A stretch of DNA of 64,000 bases from Streptomyces sp. B3I8 (GTDB taxonomy: Bacteria; Actinomycetota; Actinomycetes; Streptomycetales; Streptomycetaceae): assembly GCF_030816915.1 (NCBI RefSeq), contig NZ_JAUSYN010000002.1, positions 2,369,501 through 2,433,500 of the forward strand, in the 5' to 3' direction. Position 1 is the stretch's first letter; each line of letters starts with the position of its first letter. The position numbers were made by a program, and so were the translations under genes. The notes under the pieces are model-generated. The model searched no databases. It was not told the origin of the DNA and saw only the letters and a program-made list of their open reading frames with translations. Below, in pieces: positions 55,009-62,220 of this stretch.

Positions 55009-55100
55009 TCAGTCGTCGCAGCAGACGTTGCCGACCGCGGGGTCAGCGCGCCGCCGACGGCGGCAGCGCTCTTCTCGTGCTTCTCGTGCTTTCCTTCCTG
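55009..55100 (-). pseudogene. Chaplin-like C-terminal remnant with one-base deletion
   Basis: On the minus strand one frame reads EGKHEKHEKSAAAVGGALTP and the adjacent frame ends DPAVGNVCCDD followed by TGA (55009-55011). An intact chaplin-like end would be GALNPAVGNVCCDD. One missing A in GCGCTGA(A)CCCC joins the two frames. No signal peptide or start was found upstream, so only the 3' part survives. The following hairpin fits a former gene. The fragment is short, so the call is tentative. Confidence 0.45.
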
Positions 55101-55610
55101 CTCGGTCGTGCTCCCTGCGCCGGCCGGAACCGAGCGAGCACCGCATGGACGGCCGGCGGCACGATCCGCGAGCCGTGGTCCAGGAGCGGTCGGAGGAGAA
55201 GGAAGCCGCGGAACGCGTGTCGTCCGTGACGACGCCCGAGCGCCGCGGACCTGGTCGACGCGGTACCCCGGAGAAAGCCGCGACGCCCGCACCGACGCGC
55301 GAAAGGTAATCACCGCAGTGATCCTCCGTGCGGCTGCGGTGACGGCTCCGCGACTTCTCTCCGCCCGGTCGCGCGGGCCGGAGCGGCCCGGCGGCCGTCA
55401 CGGCGACCTTCGGATTCCTGAGCACTCCGCGTCCCTCTCTTCGGCAACGCATGTCCTACGGCCTCATCAACTCGGCGCCGCAGGATTGGTTGCTGGGGTT
55501 CACCCGGTTGGACGCGGGCGCCCGGAAGGAAGGCCTGGCCAACGACGTCCAGGCGGTCGGCGGTCATTTCGTCGGCATGGACCGAGCGGGTCCGGGCGCC
55601 GAGCGCCCGT

Positions 55611-55654
55611 ACACGGAAGCGGGGCACCGATCGTCCGGCGCCCCGCTTCCGTGT
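55611..55654 (-). terminator. Hairpin downstream of the ABC permease
   Basis: Perfect 15-bp stem ACACGGAAGCGGGGC (55611-55625) with GCCCCGCTTCCGTGT (55640-55654) and a 14-base loop. It starts 15 bases after the permease stop on the minus strand. Confidence 0.9.
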
Positions 55655-55668
55655 GCAACGGCACCTCG

Positions 55669-56556
55669 CTACGACACGATGTCCTTCCGTGTGAAGCCGC
55701 GGAACGCCGCCGCGAACAGGACGAGCGCGTAGGCGACCGACACGGCGGTGCCCTGCGCCATCCCGGACCACTCGGGCCGCGGCTGGACGGCGTCGATCCA
55801 GGCGAACTGCCAGTGCGCGGGCAGGAAGTCGCGCCAGTGGCCGAGCGCGGTGACCGCGTCGAGCACATTGCCCACGATCGTCAGGCCCACGGCGCCGCCG
55901 ACCGCGCCCAGGGGTGCGTCGGTCTTGGTGGACAGCCAGAACGCGAGCCCGGCGGTGACCAGTTGGGAGGCGAATATGTACGCCACCGCGATGACCAGCC
56001 GCTGGGCCGCGGTGCCGGTGGCCAGGGTGCCGCCGGTGGGGATGTGCAGCGGTCCCCAGCCGTAGGCGACCGAGCCGACGGCCAGCGCGACCAGTGGCAG
56101 CAGCACCATCGCGGCCAGGCTCAGCGCCAGTGCGACGGTGAGCTTGGACCACAGCAGCCGGGCCCGCGGCACGGGCGCCGCCAGCAGGTACCGCAGCGAG
56201 GACCAGCTCGCCTCGGAGGCGACCGTGTCCCCGCAGAACAGGGCGACCGGCACCACCAGCAGGAACCCGGCGGAGACGAACAGGTTGACCGCGGCGAAGT
56301 TGGCGCCGGACGCCGTCGCCGTGTCCATCAGGGTGACGCGGTCGCCCTGCGAGCCGGGGTCGCCCACGGCGAACGCGATCAGCAGCACGAAGGGCAACAG
56401 CGCGAGCACCGCGCCCATGACGAGCGTGCGGCGCCGCTTGAGCTGGCGGATCAGCTCGACCCGCAGCGGCAGGGTGCGCCCGGCCCGGTACCCGTCGGCG
56501 ACCTCGGGGGGCGGCGACGGGCGGCCGGGCGAAGCGGGACCGGCGAGGCTGCTCAT
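55669..56556 (-). CDS. ABC-2-type transporter permease
   Basis: This 295-residue membrane protein has six helices: the first at TLVMGAVLALLPFVLLIAFA, then AAVNLFVSAGFLLVVPVALF, LALSLAAMVLLPLVALAVG, a fourth around VIAVAYIFASQLVTAGLAF, a fifth near GAVGGAVGLTIVGNVL and the last AVSVAYALVLFAAAFRGF. The stretch VASEASWSSLRYLLAAPVPR is typical of ABC-2 permeases. Its ATG overlaps the stop of the upstream hydrolase-ATPase fusion (ATGA), so the two form the transporter. The substrate is unknown. Confidence 0.88.
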   Translation of the reverse strand: MSSLAGPASPGRPSPPPEVADGYRAGRTLPLRVELIRQLKRRRTLVMGAVLALLPFVLLIAFAVGDPGSQGDRVTLMDTATASGANFAAVNLFVSAGFLLVVPVALFCGDTVASEASWSSLRYLLAAPVPRARLLWSKLTVALALSLAAMVLLPLVALAVGSVAYGWGPLHIPTGGTLATGTAAQRLVIAVAYIFASQLVTAGLAFWLSTKTDAPLGAVGGAVGLTIVGNVLDAVTALGHWRDFLPAHWQFAWIDAVQPRPEWSGMAQGTAVSVAYALVLFAAAFRGFTRKDIVS

Positions 56557-59207
56557 GCCGAGCCTCCGATCAGGGTCAGGAAGGCGTCCTCCAGGCGGCG
56601 GTGGGGGCCCACCGACGCCACGGGGACCTCCAGGCGGACGAGTTCGGCGACCAGCCGCGGCACGCTGCCGTCCGGCTCCAGCCCGACCAGCAGCCCGCCC
56701 TCGACGGCCACGGCCGAGGTGATGCCGGGCAGGGCGGCGACCTTCTCCGCCAGCGGCTCGCCGACGGGTGTCTGCGTGCCGACGAGCAGGGTGTCCCCGG
56801 CGCCGGTGATCTCGCCGACCGGGCCGGCCTGGACCAGTCGGCCGCGGTCCATGACGACCAGATGTGTGCAGGACTGCTCGACCTCGGCCAGCAGATGGCT
56901 GGAGACGATCACCGTGCGGCCGGCCGCCGCGTACCGGATCATCACCTCGCGCATCTCGCGGATCTGCGGCGGGTCCAGGCCGTTGGTGGGTTCGTCGAGT
57001 ATCAGCAGGTCCGGCAGGCCGAGCATGGCCTGGGCGATGGCCAGGCGCTGGCGCATGCCCTGCGAGTACGTGCGCACCGCGCGGGCCAGCGCCTCGTCGC
57101 TCAGCCCGGCGATCTCCAGCGCCTCCCGAAGGTGCGCGTCCTCGGCCGGGCGGCCGGTGGCCTGCCAGTACAGCCGCAGGTTGTCCCGGCCGGACAGATG
57201 CGGCAGGAAGCCGGCGCCCTCGACGAAGGCGCCCACCCGGGACAGTACGGAGGCGCCGGGGCGGACGGCGTGGCCGAAGACGCGGATCTCGCCGTCGTCC
57301 GGGGTGATCAGGCCCATCAGCATGCGCAGGGTGGTGGTCTTGCCGGCGCCGTTCGGGCCGAGCAGGCCGAGCACCTGGCCGCGCTCCACGCGGAAGGAGA
57401 CGTCCTTGACGGCGTACCTGTCGGCGGACTTGGCGTACCGCTTGCTCAGGCCGGTGATCTCCAGGGGCACGCCGGCCAGTGCGGGGTCAGGGGCCGGGGC
57501 GGTGGTGCGGCGGCGGGCGGTGAGCAGCAGGGCCGCCGCGAGCGCGGCCCCGGCGAGCGGCAGCCACCACACCCAGGAGGGCAGCGGGGTGTCGGCGGTG
57601 CGCACGCCGGGGGCGGTCGGGACCGTCAGTTCGCCCTCGAGGGCGGCGGTGTACGTGGCGGGGTGGGTCGGAGAGGCGTAGGCGAGGTCGGTGGAGGACA
57701 GCACCAGCCGGAGCCGGTGGCCCTTGCGCCACTCGTGGTCGACGGCGGGCAGGGTGAGCGTGACGTCCTTGCCGCGGCGGGCGTCCTCGACCCGGATCGG
57801 GGTGACCAGTTGCGCGGGCAGCCCGGGCCGGGAGTCGCCGGGGGCGACGTCGTACACCTTGGCGAACAGGACGGCGTCCTCGCCGGTGGAGCGCACGTGG
57901 ACGGTCGCGGTGGGCGAGCCGGTGACCTGCAGGTCCCGGGTGAGCGGCGCGGACTCGAACGCCGCGAACTGGCCGGGGAAGTCGAGGGAGACGCCGACAC
58001 CGAGGGAGGAGAGCTGGGACAGTCCGCCCGAGTCGCCGAGGCCGGGCAGGGCGGAGATGGCGGGCGGGCCGGCGCCGGCCGGGTTGTCGAAGCGCTGTTC
58101 GCCGCCGGTGAGGGGGATCGCGCGCGGTCCGCTCGCCAGGCCCGGGTACCGGTCCTCACTCGCCCCGCGCAGCAGGGTCTCGCCGTCGGTGGAGTCGACG
58201 CCGCCGGTGCGGGTGACGCGGAAGGCCGGGCCGGTGTCGGCGCCCTTGTCGCCCTTGAGGTAGCGGTCGAACCAGGACGTCACGCGGCCCTCGACGCGGG
58301 CTGTCTCCATGTTCCCGCCGTCGTGGCCGCCGCTGATCCAGTCGACGTCGACCGGGGCGCCGTTGGCCCTGATCGCCTTCGCCGCGGCGTCGGCCTGGCC
58401 GAGCGGGAAGAGGGAGTCGGTCTGGCCCTGGGTCAGCAGGGTGGGCACCTCGATGCGGTCGCCGACCTTCTGCGGGGAGCGCGCGGTCAGCAGGGCGCGG
58501 GCCTCGGCGTCGGGCTTCCCGGACTCGGCGACGCGCTGGTACATCCGGCACAGCGCGGGCTCGAACCGGGCGCAGCCGCCGCCGGAGTTGAGGAACAGGC
58601 TCGTCCACAGCTTCTTGAAGACGCCGTTCGGGAACAGGGCGTCCGAGAGGTTCCAGTACGTGATCGACGGGGCGATGGCGTCGACCCGGTCGTCGTACCC
58701 GGCGGCGAGCAGCGAGATCGCGCCCCCGTAGGAGGCGCCGGCCATGCCGACGCGGGGGTCGCCCGCCTTGTCCAGCCGCACCTCGGGGCGGTCGGCGAGC
58801 CAGTCGAGGAGGCGGGAGACGTCGGCGACCTCGGCCTCGGGGTCGTTCAGCCCGATCTTCCCGGTGGACCGGCCGAAGCCGCGGGCGGACCAGGTGAGCA
58901 CGGCGTAGCCGTCGCGGGCGAGGTCCTCGGCCTGGCCGCGCACGTCCTCCTTGCTGCCGCCGAAGCCGTGCGCCAGCAGGACGGCGGGGCGGCGGCCGGC
59001 GGGGCCGGCGGTGAAGTAGGAGGTGTCCAGGCGGACTCCGCCGCCCATGGGCAGCGCCGCGTCGCTCACGTGGACGGCCGGCGCGTCGTCGGACGCGGCG
59101 GCCGTCCACGTCCCCGCGCCGGCGAGCACGACGACGGCGGCCAAGGCGGCCGCCAGCCGCCGCGGCCCCCGCAGCAGCCTCCGGGCGCGGGACAGTCGAA
59201 GATCCAT
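56553..59207 (-). CDS. S15/CocE-type hydrolase fused to ABC transporter ATPase
   Basis: This single chain of 884 residues has a signal/anchor helix (about 17-40). An alpha/beta hydrolase of the X-Pro dipeptidyl-peptidase/CocE type follows, with nucleophile Ser159 in GASYGG, Asp264 in TQGQTDSLFP and His295 in SGGHDGG. Its C-terminal jelly-roll (about 370-530) contains HEWRKGHRLRLVLSSTD. Then comes a membrane helix (543-563, WVWWLPLAGAALAAALLL) and a complete ABC ATPase: Walker A GPNGAGKTT (617-625), SQGMRQRLAIAQA, LLILDEPTNGLDPP, VIVSSHLLAEVE. By topology the hydrolase lies outside and the ATPase inside. It is coupled to the permease gene. Both enzyme parts look intact. Confidence 0.92.
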   Translation of the reverse strand: MDLRLSRARRLLRGPRRLAAALAAVVVLAGAGTWTAAASDDAPAVHVSDAALPMGGGVRLDTSYFTAGPAGRRPAVLLAHGFGGSKEDVRGQAEDLARDGYAVLTWSARGFGRSTGKIGLNDPEAEVADVSRLLDWLADRPEVRLDKAGDPRVGMAGASYGGAISLLAAGYDDRVDAIAPSITYWNLSDALFPNGVFKKLWTSLFLNSGGGCARFEPALCRMYQRVAESGKPDAEARALLTARSPQKVGDRIEVPTLLTQGQTDSLFPLGQADAAAKAIRANGAPVDVDWISGGHDGGNMETARVEGRVTSWFDRYLKGDKGADTGPAFRVTRTGGVDSTDGETLLRGASEDRYPGLASGPRAIPLTGGEQRFDNPAGAGPPAISALPGLGDSGGLSQLSSLGVGVSLDFPGQFAAFESAPLTRDLQVTGSPTATVHVRSTGEDAVLFAKVYDVAPGDSRPGLPAQLVTPIRVEDARRGKDVTLTLPAVDHEWRKGHRLRLVLSSTDLAYASPTHPATYTAALEGELTVPTAPGVRTADTPLPSWVWWLPLAGAALAAALLLTARRRTTAPAPDPALAGVPLEITGLSKRYAKSADRYAVKDVSFRVERGQVLGLLGPNGAGKTTTLRMLMGLITPDDGEIRVFGHAVRPGASVLSRVGAFVEGAGFLPHLSGRDNLRLYWQATGRPAEDAHLREALEIAGLSDEALARAVRTYSQGMRQRLAIAQAMLGLPDLLILDEPTNGLDPPQIREMREVMIRYAAAGRTVIVSSHLLAEVEQSCTHLVVMDRGRLVQAGPVGEITGAGDTLLVGTQTPVGEPLAEKVAALPGITSAVAVEGGLLVGLEPDGSVPRLVAELVRLEVPVASVGPHRRLEDAFLTLIGGSA

Positions 59208-59473
59208 GGCTCAACCGTACGGGCCGCCGCCGACAACCGGAGCGGCCCCGGGGGTGAGGGCGCCGCCCTCCCTCGGACGTACACGGCCCCGGTCACGTAC
59301 CACGGACGCGGTACGCGGAGGGGGCGCCGGGGGGGGCGGCACCGCCGGCGGCCGGACATCGGGCCAGGTCGGCGCGGGGCTCCTCGGGGCGCTGTCAGTG
59401 GGGCCGGGTAGGCTCCCGCGCTCAGAAGGATCACACAGCTGATTCACGGATTCACGGCTACGGGTGGGGACTC
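59208..59473. other. Divergent intergenic region
   Basis: This 266-base region lies between the hydrolase-ABC gene (leftward) and the lipoprotein gene (rightward) and should hold both promoters. I see no clear boxes, no hairpin and no small gene in it. Confidence 0.35.
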
Positions 59474-60325
59474 ATGAAGCTGAGGTACACGGCGGCCTGG
59501 GTGGGGATGACGGCGGCTGCCATGGTCGTCACCTCCGCGTGCGGCTCCCAGGGCACGAAGACGGCGTCGGACGCCGTCGACAAGGCCGTCGGCAGAACCG
59601 GCACGATCATGGCGGCGCTGTCCCGCGCCACCGACCGCACCGAGCAGCTGGGCTCCGCCCAGGTGCGGATGACCACCGACACCGGCTCGGGGCGGCCGGT
59701 CACCGCGGACGGCACGTACTCCTGGGGCCACGGGTACGCGTTCGACGTCGAGATGGACACCGCGGCGGCGCAGATGCAGACGCTCCAGGACTCCCCGACG
59801 ACGCGCATGCTGTTCGTGGACGGCGCCTACTACTACGACGTCGACCCGCAGCCCTCCGGTCCCCTGGCGGGCAAGGAGTGGATGAAGGTCGACAGCTCGG
59901 CCGTGTTCGGGAAGTCCGGCGCCGACGCGCTCAGCTCCGCAGGCGGCGGCAGCCCGTCGGCGTCCATGAAGAGCCTGAAGTACGCGAGCGACGTCGACGA
60001 CCTGGGCGAGGAGAAGGTCGACGGCAGGTCGACGACCCACTACCGGGCCGTGATCGACCAGAACGACATGGGCAGGCTGAAGAAGGCCTACACCGACGAG
60101 GACACCCTCTTCGACTCGATGACCGGCGGCTCCGACAGCATCACCATGGACGTCTGGGTGGGCGCCGAGGACCTCCCGGTGCGCATCACGCAGAATTTCG
60201 GCGTCATGAAGGTCACCATGGACTTCGAGAAGTTCGGCGCCACCAAGGACGTGACCGCCCCGCCCGCCGCGCAGACCGGCGACCTCACCGACGCGGTGAA
60301 GGCGGCGGGTTCGCAGGCGGGCTGA
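59474..60325 (+). CDS. Lipoprotein, LppX/LprAFG-like
   Basis: This 283-residue lipoprotein has a signal ending in the lipobox VTSAC (Cys23). The mature protein is beta-rich, with MAALSRATDRTEQLGSAQVRM, YYYDVDPQPSGPLAGKEW, KVDGRSTTHYRAVID and SITMDVWVGAEDLPVRIT. This layout (convex sheet with central DxxGxxKVDGxxT segment) resembles LppX/LprF lipid-binding lipoproteins, also seen in many streptomycete paralogues. It should sit on the outer face of the membrane. The ATG lies behind GGGTGGGGA. Confidence 0.87.
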   Translation: MKLRYTAAWVGMTAAAMVVTSACGSQGTKTASDAVDKAVGRTGTIMAALSRATDRTEQLGSAQVRMTTDTGSGRPVTADGTYSWGHGYAFDVEMDTAAAQMQTLQDSPTTRMLFVDGAYYYDVDPQPSGPLAGKEWMKVDSSAVFGKSGADALSSAGGGSPSASMKSLKYASDVDDLGEEKVDGRSTTHYRAVIDQNDMGRLKKAYTDEDTLFDSMTGGSDSITMDVWVGAEDLPVRITQNFGVMKVTMDFEKFGATKDVTAPPAAQTGDLTDAVKAAGSQAG

Positions 60326-60342
60326 GCAACCGGGCGGGGCGG

Positions 60343-60370
60343 CGCGGAGGAGGCCCCGTCCTCCTCCGCG
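60343..60370. terminator. Bidirectional hairpin between lipoprotein and iolB
   Basis: An 11-bp perfect stem, CGCGGAGGAGG (60343-60353) with CCTCCTCCGCG (60360-60370), and a 6-base loop lie between two convergent genes. Confidence 0.88.
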
Positions 60371-60434
60371 GCCACGCGGCCGTACGTCTCACGGCCCGGG
60401 CCGTCCCGCGCCCCGAGTCCCGCCGCTGTCCGGG

Positions 60435-61272
60435 TCAGCGGTATCCGTCCGCGTGGTCGGGGTGGAACCGGATGCGCCACTCGCGCTCTCCCGGGCCCGC
60501 CATGACGTTGAGGGTAGTACATGTCGTGGCCCGGCTGGGCGACGGACGGGCCGTGCCAGCCGTCGGGGACCAGGACCGTGTCGCCCGTGCGGACCTCGGC
60601 CAGCACGTCGGCGCCGCCCTCCCGGGACGGCGACACCCGCTGGTAGCCGAAGCCGCCCCGGCCCTCGATCTCGAAGTAGTAGATCTCCTCCAGCCGCGTC
60701 TCCTCGCCCGGCACTTCCTCGTCGTGCTTGTGCGGCGGGTACGACGACCAGTTCCCGCCCGGGGTGATGACCTCCACGGCGATGAGCCGGTCGCACGCGA
60801 AGGCGTCGGCGGAGGCGAAGTTGCGTACCCGGCGGGCGCAGCCGCCGCTGCCCCGGACCTCGACGGGTACCTCCGGCGCGGGGCCGTAGCGGGCGGGGAG
60901 TCGGCGCTCGCACTTCGCTCCTGCCAGGGCGAAGCGGCCTCCCGCGCCGGAGGCGATCTGGGTGTGGGTGTCGCGGGGGACGTACGCGAAGTCGGTGACG
61001 GACGCGAACACGTCGTCACGTCCGGAGAGCGAGAAGACGTCGTCCTCGACGGTGACCGTGCAGGCGCCGTTCAGCGGGACGACGAGCCACTCGCTGTCGC
61101 CGGCGTCGAACCTGTGCGTGCCGCCCGGCGGCAGTTCGACGACGCGCAGCGCGCTGTGGGTCCAGCCGGCCCGCTCGGGGTCGATGTCCAGTGCGTACGG
61201 GCCGCGGGCGGTGCTGCCGTGCGGGAGGTGCAGTCCGTCGGCGCTGCCGGTGTCGGTCGTCGTGCGGCTCAT
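60435..61272 (-). pseudogene. iolB: 5-deoxy-glucuronate isomerase IolB, frameshifted near the 3' end
   Basis: The minus frame from ATG 61272 gives about 250 residues of IolB (isomerase of myo-inositol breakdown) with the cupin motifs SSYPPHKHDEE (metal His) and EEIYYFEIEGRGGFGYQR. At HDMYY the frame should continue LNVMAGPGEREWRIRFHPDH, ending DGYR and TGA at 60435. That segment lies in the next frame. Three G at 60512-60514 (plus strand) are one too many: removing one restores a 278-residue protein. As it stands the protein reads through to about 60088 with an unrelated tail. The gene is either truly broken or a one-base sequencing error. GAGG six bases before the ATG gives a usable SD. Confidence 0.88.
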
Positions 61273-61326
61273 CGAAATCCTCGCAGCGGTTCGCCCCGGC
61301 GGCCCCCTCGCCCCCGGCTGCACACA

Positions 61327-61356
61327 GGTCTAGCGGCGGCGCGGGAGCCCTGTCAA
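61327..61356 (-). promoter_or_regulatory. Predicted iolB promoter
   Basis: On the minus strand TTGACA (plus 61351-61356) is separated by 18 bases from TAGACC (plus 61327-61332), close to the housekeeping sigma consensus. The start codon lies about 55 bases downstream. Confidence 0.65.
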
Positions 61357-61362
61357 TGTTTT

Positions 61363-61378
61363 GTCCGGACATTCGGAC
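61363..61378. promoter_or_regulatory. Possible operator upstream of iolB
   Basis: The sequence GTCCG-GACATT-CGGAC is a 5+5 inverted repeat, and it lies directly upstream of the predicted -35 box. GntR-type regulators control inositol genes in related bacteria. The link to any regulator here is only inference. Confidence 0.4.
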
Positions 61379-61599
61379 GACATGCCGAGCCGACCGGAAC
61401 CGTACGGTCGCGGACGCATCGAATCTGTTACGGACGTCACCGAGGCGCGATGTGTTCGTCCCGGCCCGGTGACAGCGCCTTCCCCGTCGTCACCCTGCGT
61501 CGTTCACCCCGCACAGGCTTTGTGATCGCCGAGCGCAGCGCCCGGCTCCCCCGCCGGCCCGTCCGGGTCGCCGCCGGGCGCTCGCGGGGAGGTACAGCG

Positions 61600-61800
61600 A
61601 TGACCCAGGACCGACTCTGGTCGTACAAGGAGATCGCCGCGCACATCAGGGTGCAGCCGGCCACCGTGCGGTCCTACCGCAAGCACGGACTGCTGCCGCC
61701 ACCCGACCACACGGAGGGCGGGAAGCCGTACTGGTACGCCGAGACCGTCCGCGCGTGGGTCGCGGCCCGCCCCGGCAACCGGGGCCGGCGGAACCAGTAG
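61600..61800 (+). CDS. Small MerR/BldC-like helix-turn-helix protein
   Basis: This 66-residue protein is almost entirely one winged-helix DNA-binding domain: SYKEIAAHIRVQPATVRSYRKHGLLPPPDHTEGGKPYW, followed by VRAWVAARPGNRG. It resembles the MerR-type headpiece without effector domain, as in BldC or phage excisionases. GGGGAGG upstream supports ATG 61600. Its targets are unknown, and no integrase is nearby. Confidence 0.8.
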   Translation: MTQDRLWSYKEIAAHIRVQPATVRSYRKHGLLPPPDHTEGGKPYWYAETVRAWVAARPGNRGRRNQ

Positions 61801-61872
61801 GGGGCACGGAACGACCAGTACCTCGGGCGCCGCCCGGGGTACCGGTCGGCGCGTGCCGGGGCGGCGGGACCT

Positions 61873-61901
61873 TTGCCTGATACCCCCTAGGGGTATATTC
61901 T
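61873..61901 (+). promoter_or_regulatory. Copper-operon promoter with CsoR-type operator
   Basis: TTGCCT (61873-61878) and TATTCT (61896-61901) are 17 bases apart. The spacer holds the palindrome TACCCC-CTA-GGGGTA (61881-61895), the known CsoR recognition pattern (ATACCCCCTAGGGGTAT). Binding would cover the -10 box. Copper should release the repressor and switch on copZ-copA. No csoR gene lies in the window. Confidence 0.85.
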
Positions 61902-61952
61902 GCGTACCGTAGACCCCATACGTACCGATGTACCGCAGCTGAGGAGCACCCC

Positions 61953-62192
61953 ATGACTTCCACCGGCGACACCACGACCGGCGTCACCACCGTCTACAAG
62001 GTGAGCGGCATGAGCTGCGGGCACTGCGAGGGTGCCGTCGGAAGCGAGATCTCCGAACTGGACGGGGTCAGCTCCGTCAAGGCCGTCGCCTCCACCGGTG
62101 AGGTCACCGTCGTCTCCGCCGCCCCGCTCGAGGAGGCCGCCGTCCGCGCCGCGGTGGACGAGGCCGGATTCGAGCTCGTCGGCACCCTCTGA
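61953..62192 (+). CDS. copZ: Copper chaperone CopZ
   Basis: This 79-residue heavy-metal-associated domain has the Cu(I) site MSCGHC (in VYKVSGMSCGHCEGAV) and the usual beta-alpha-beta pattern (SVKAVASTGEVTVVS, DEAGFELVG). It carries Cu(I) in the cytoplasm to the ATPase encoded 28 bases downstream. GAGGAG precedes the ATG. The gene is under the CsoR-type palindrome. Confidence 0.95.
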   Translation: MTSTGDTTTGVTTVYKVSGMSCGHCEGAVGSEISELDGVSSVKAVASTGEVTVVSAAPLEEAAVRAAVDEAGFELVGTL

Positions 62193-62220
62193 GAATCCGA
62201 GAGACGGAAGCCGGTAGCCC

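Larger units (their letters stand above)
54903..55668. other. Gene-poor region with a chaplin-like remnant
   Basis: This 766-base region lies between the anchored chaplin and the ABC permease. It contains a hairpin (54978-54999), a decayed chaplin-like 3' end (55009-55100) and the permease terminator (55611-55654). The rest (55100-55600) has long open frames on both strands with Arg-rich translations and no SD sequences, so no gene is called. Confidence 0.6.
61273..61599. other. Divergent intergenic region iolB / HTH gene
   Basis: This 327-base region holds the iolB promoter and inverted repeat listed separately and, toward the right, the leader of the small HTH gene. No further small ORF is convincing. 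Confidence 0.4.

Noticed and set aside
61437..61664. Minus-strand 75-codon frame overlapping the small HTH gene
   Set aside because: The plus-strand frame has an SD and a clear DNA-binding domain. The minus frame is basic shadow sequence.
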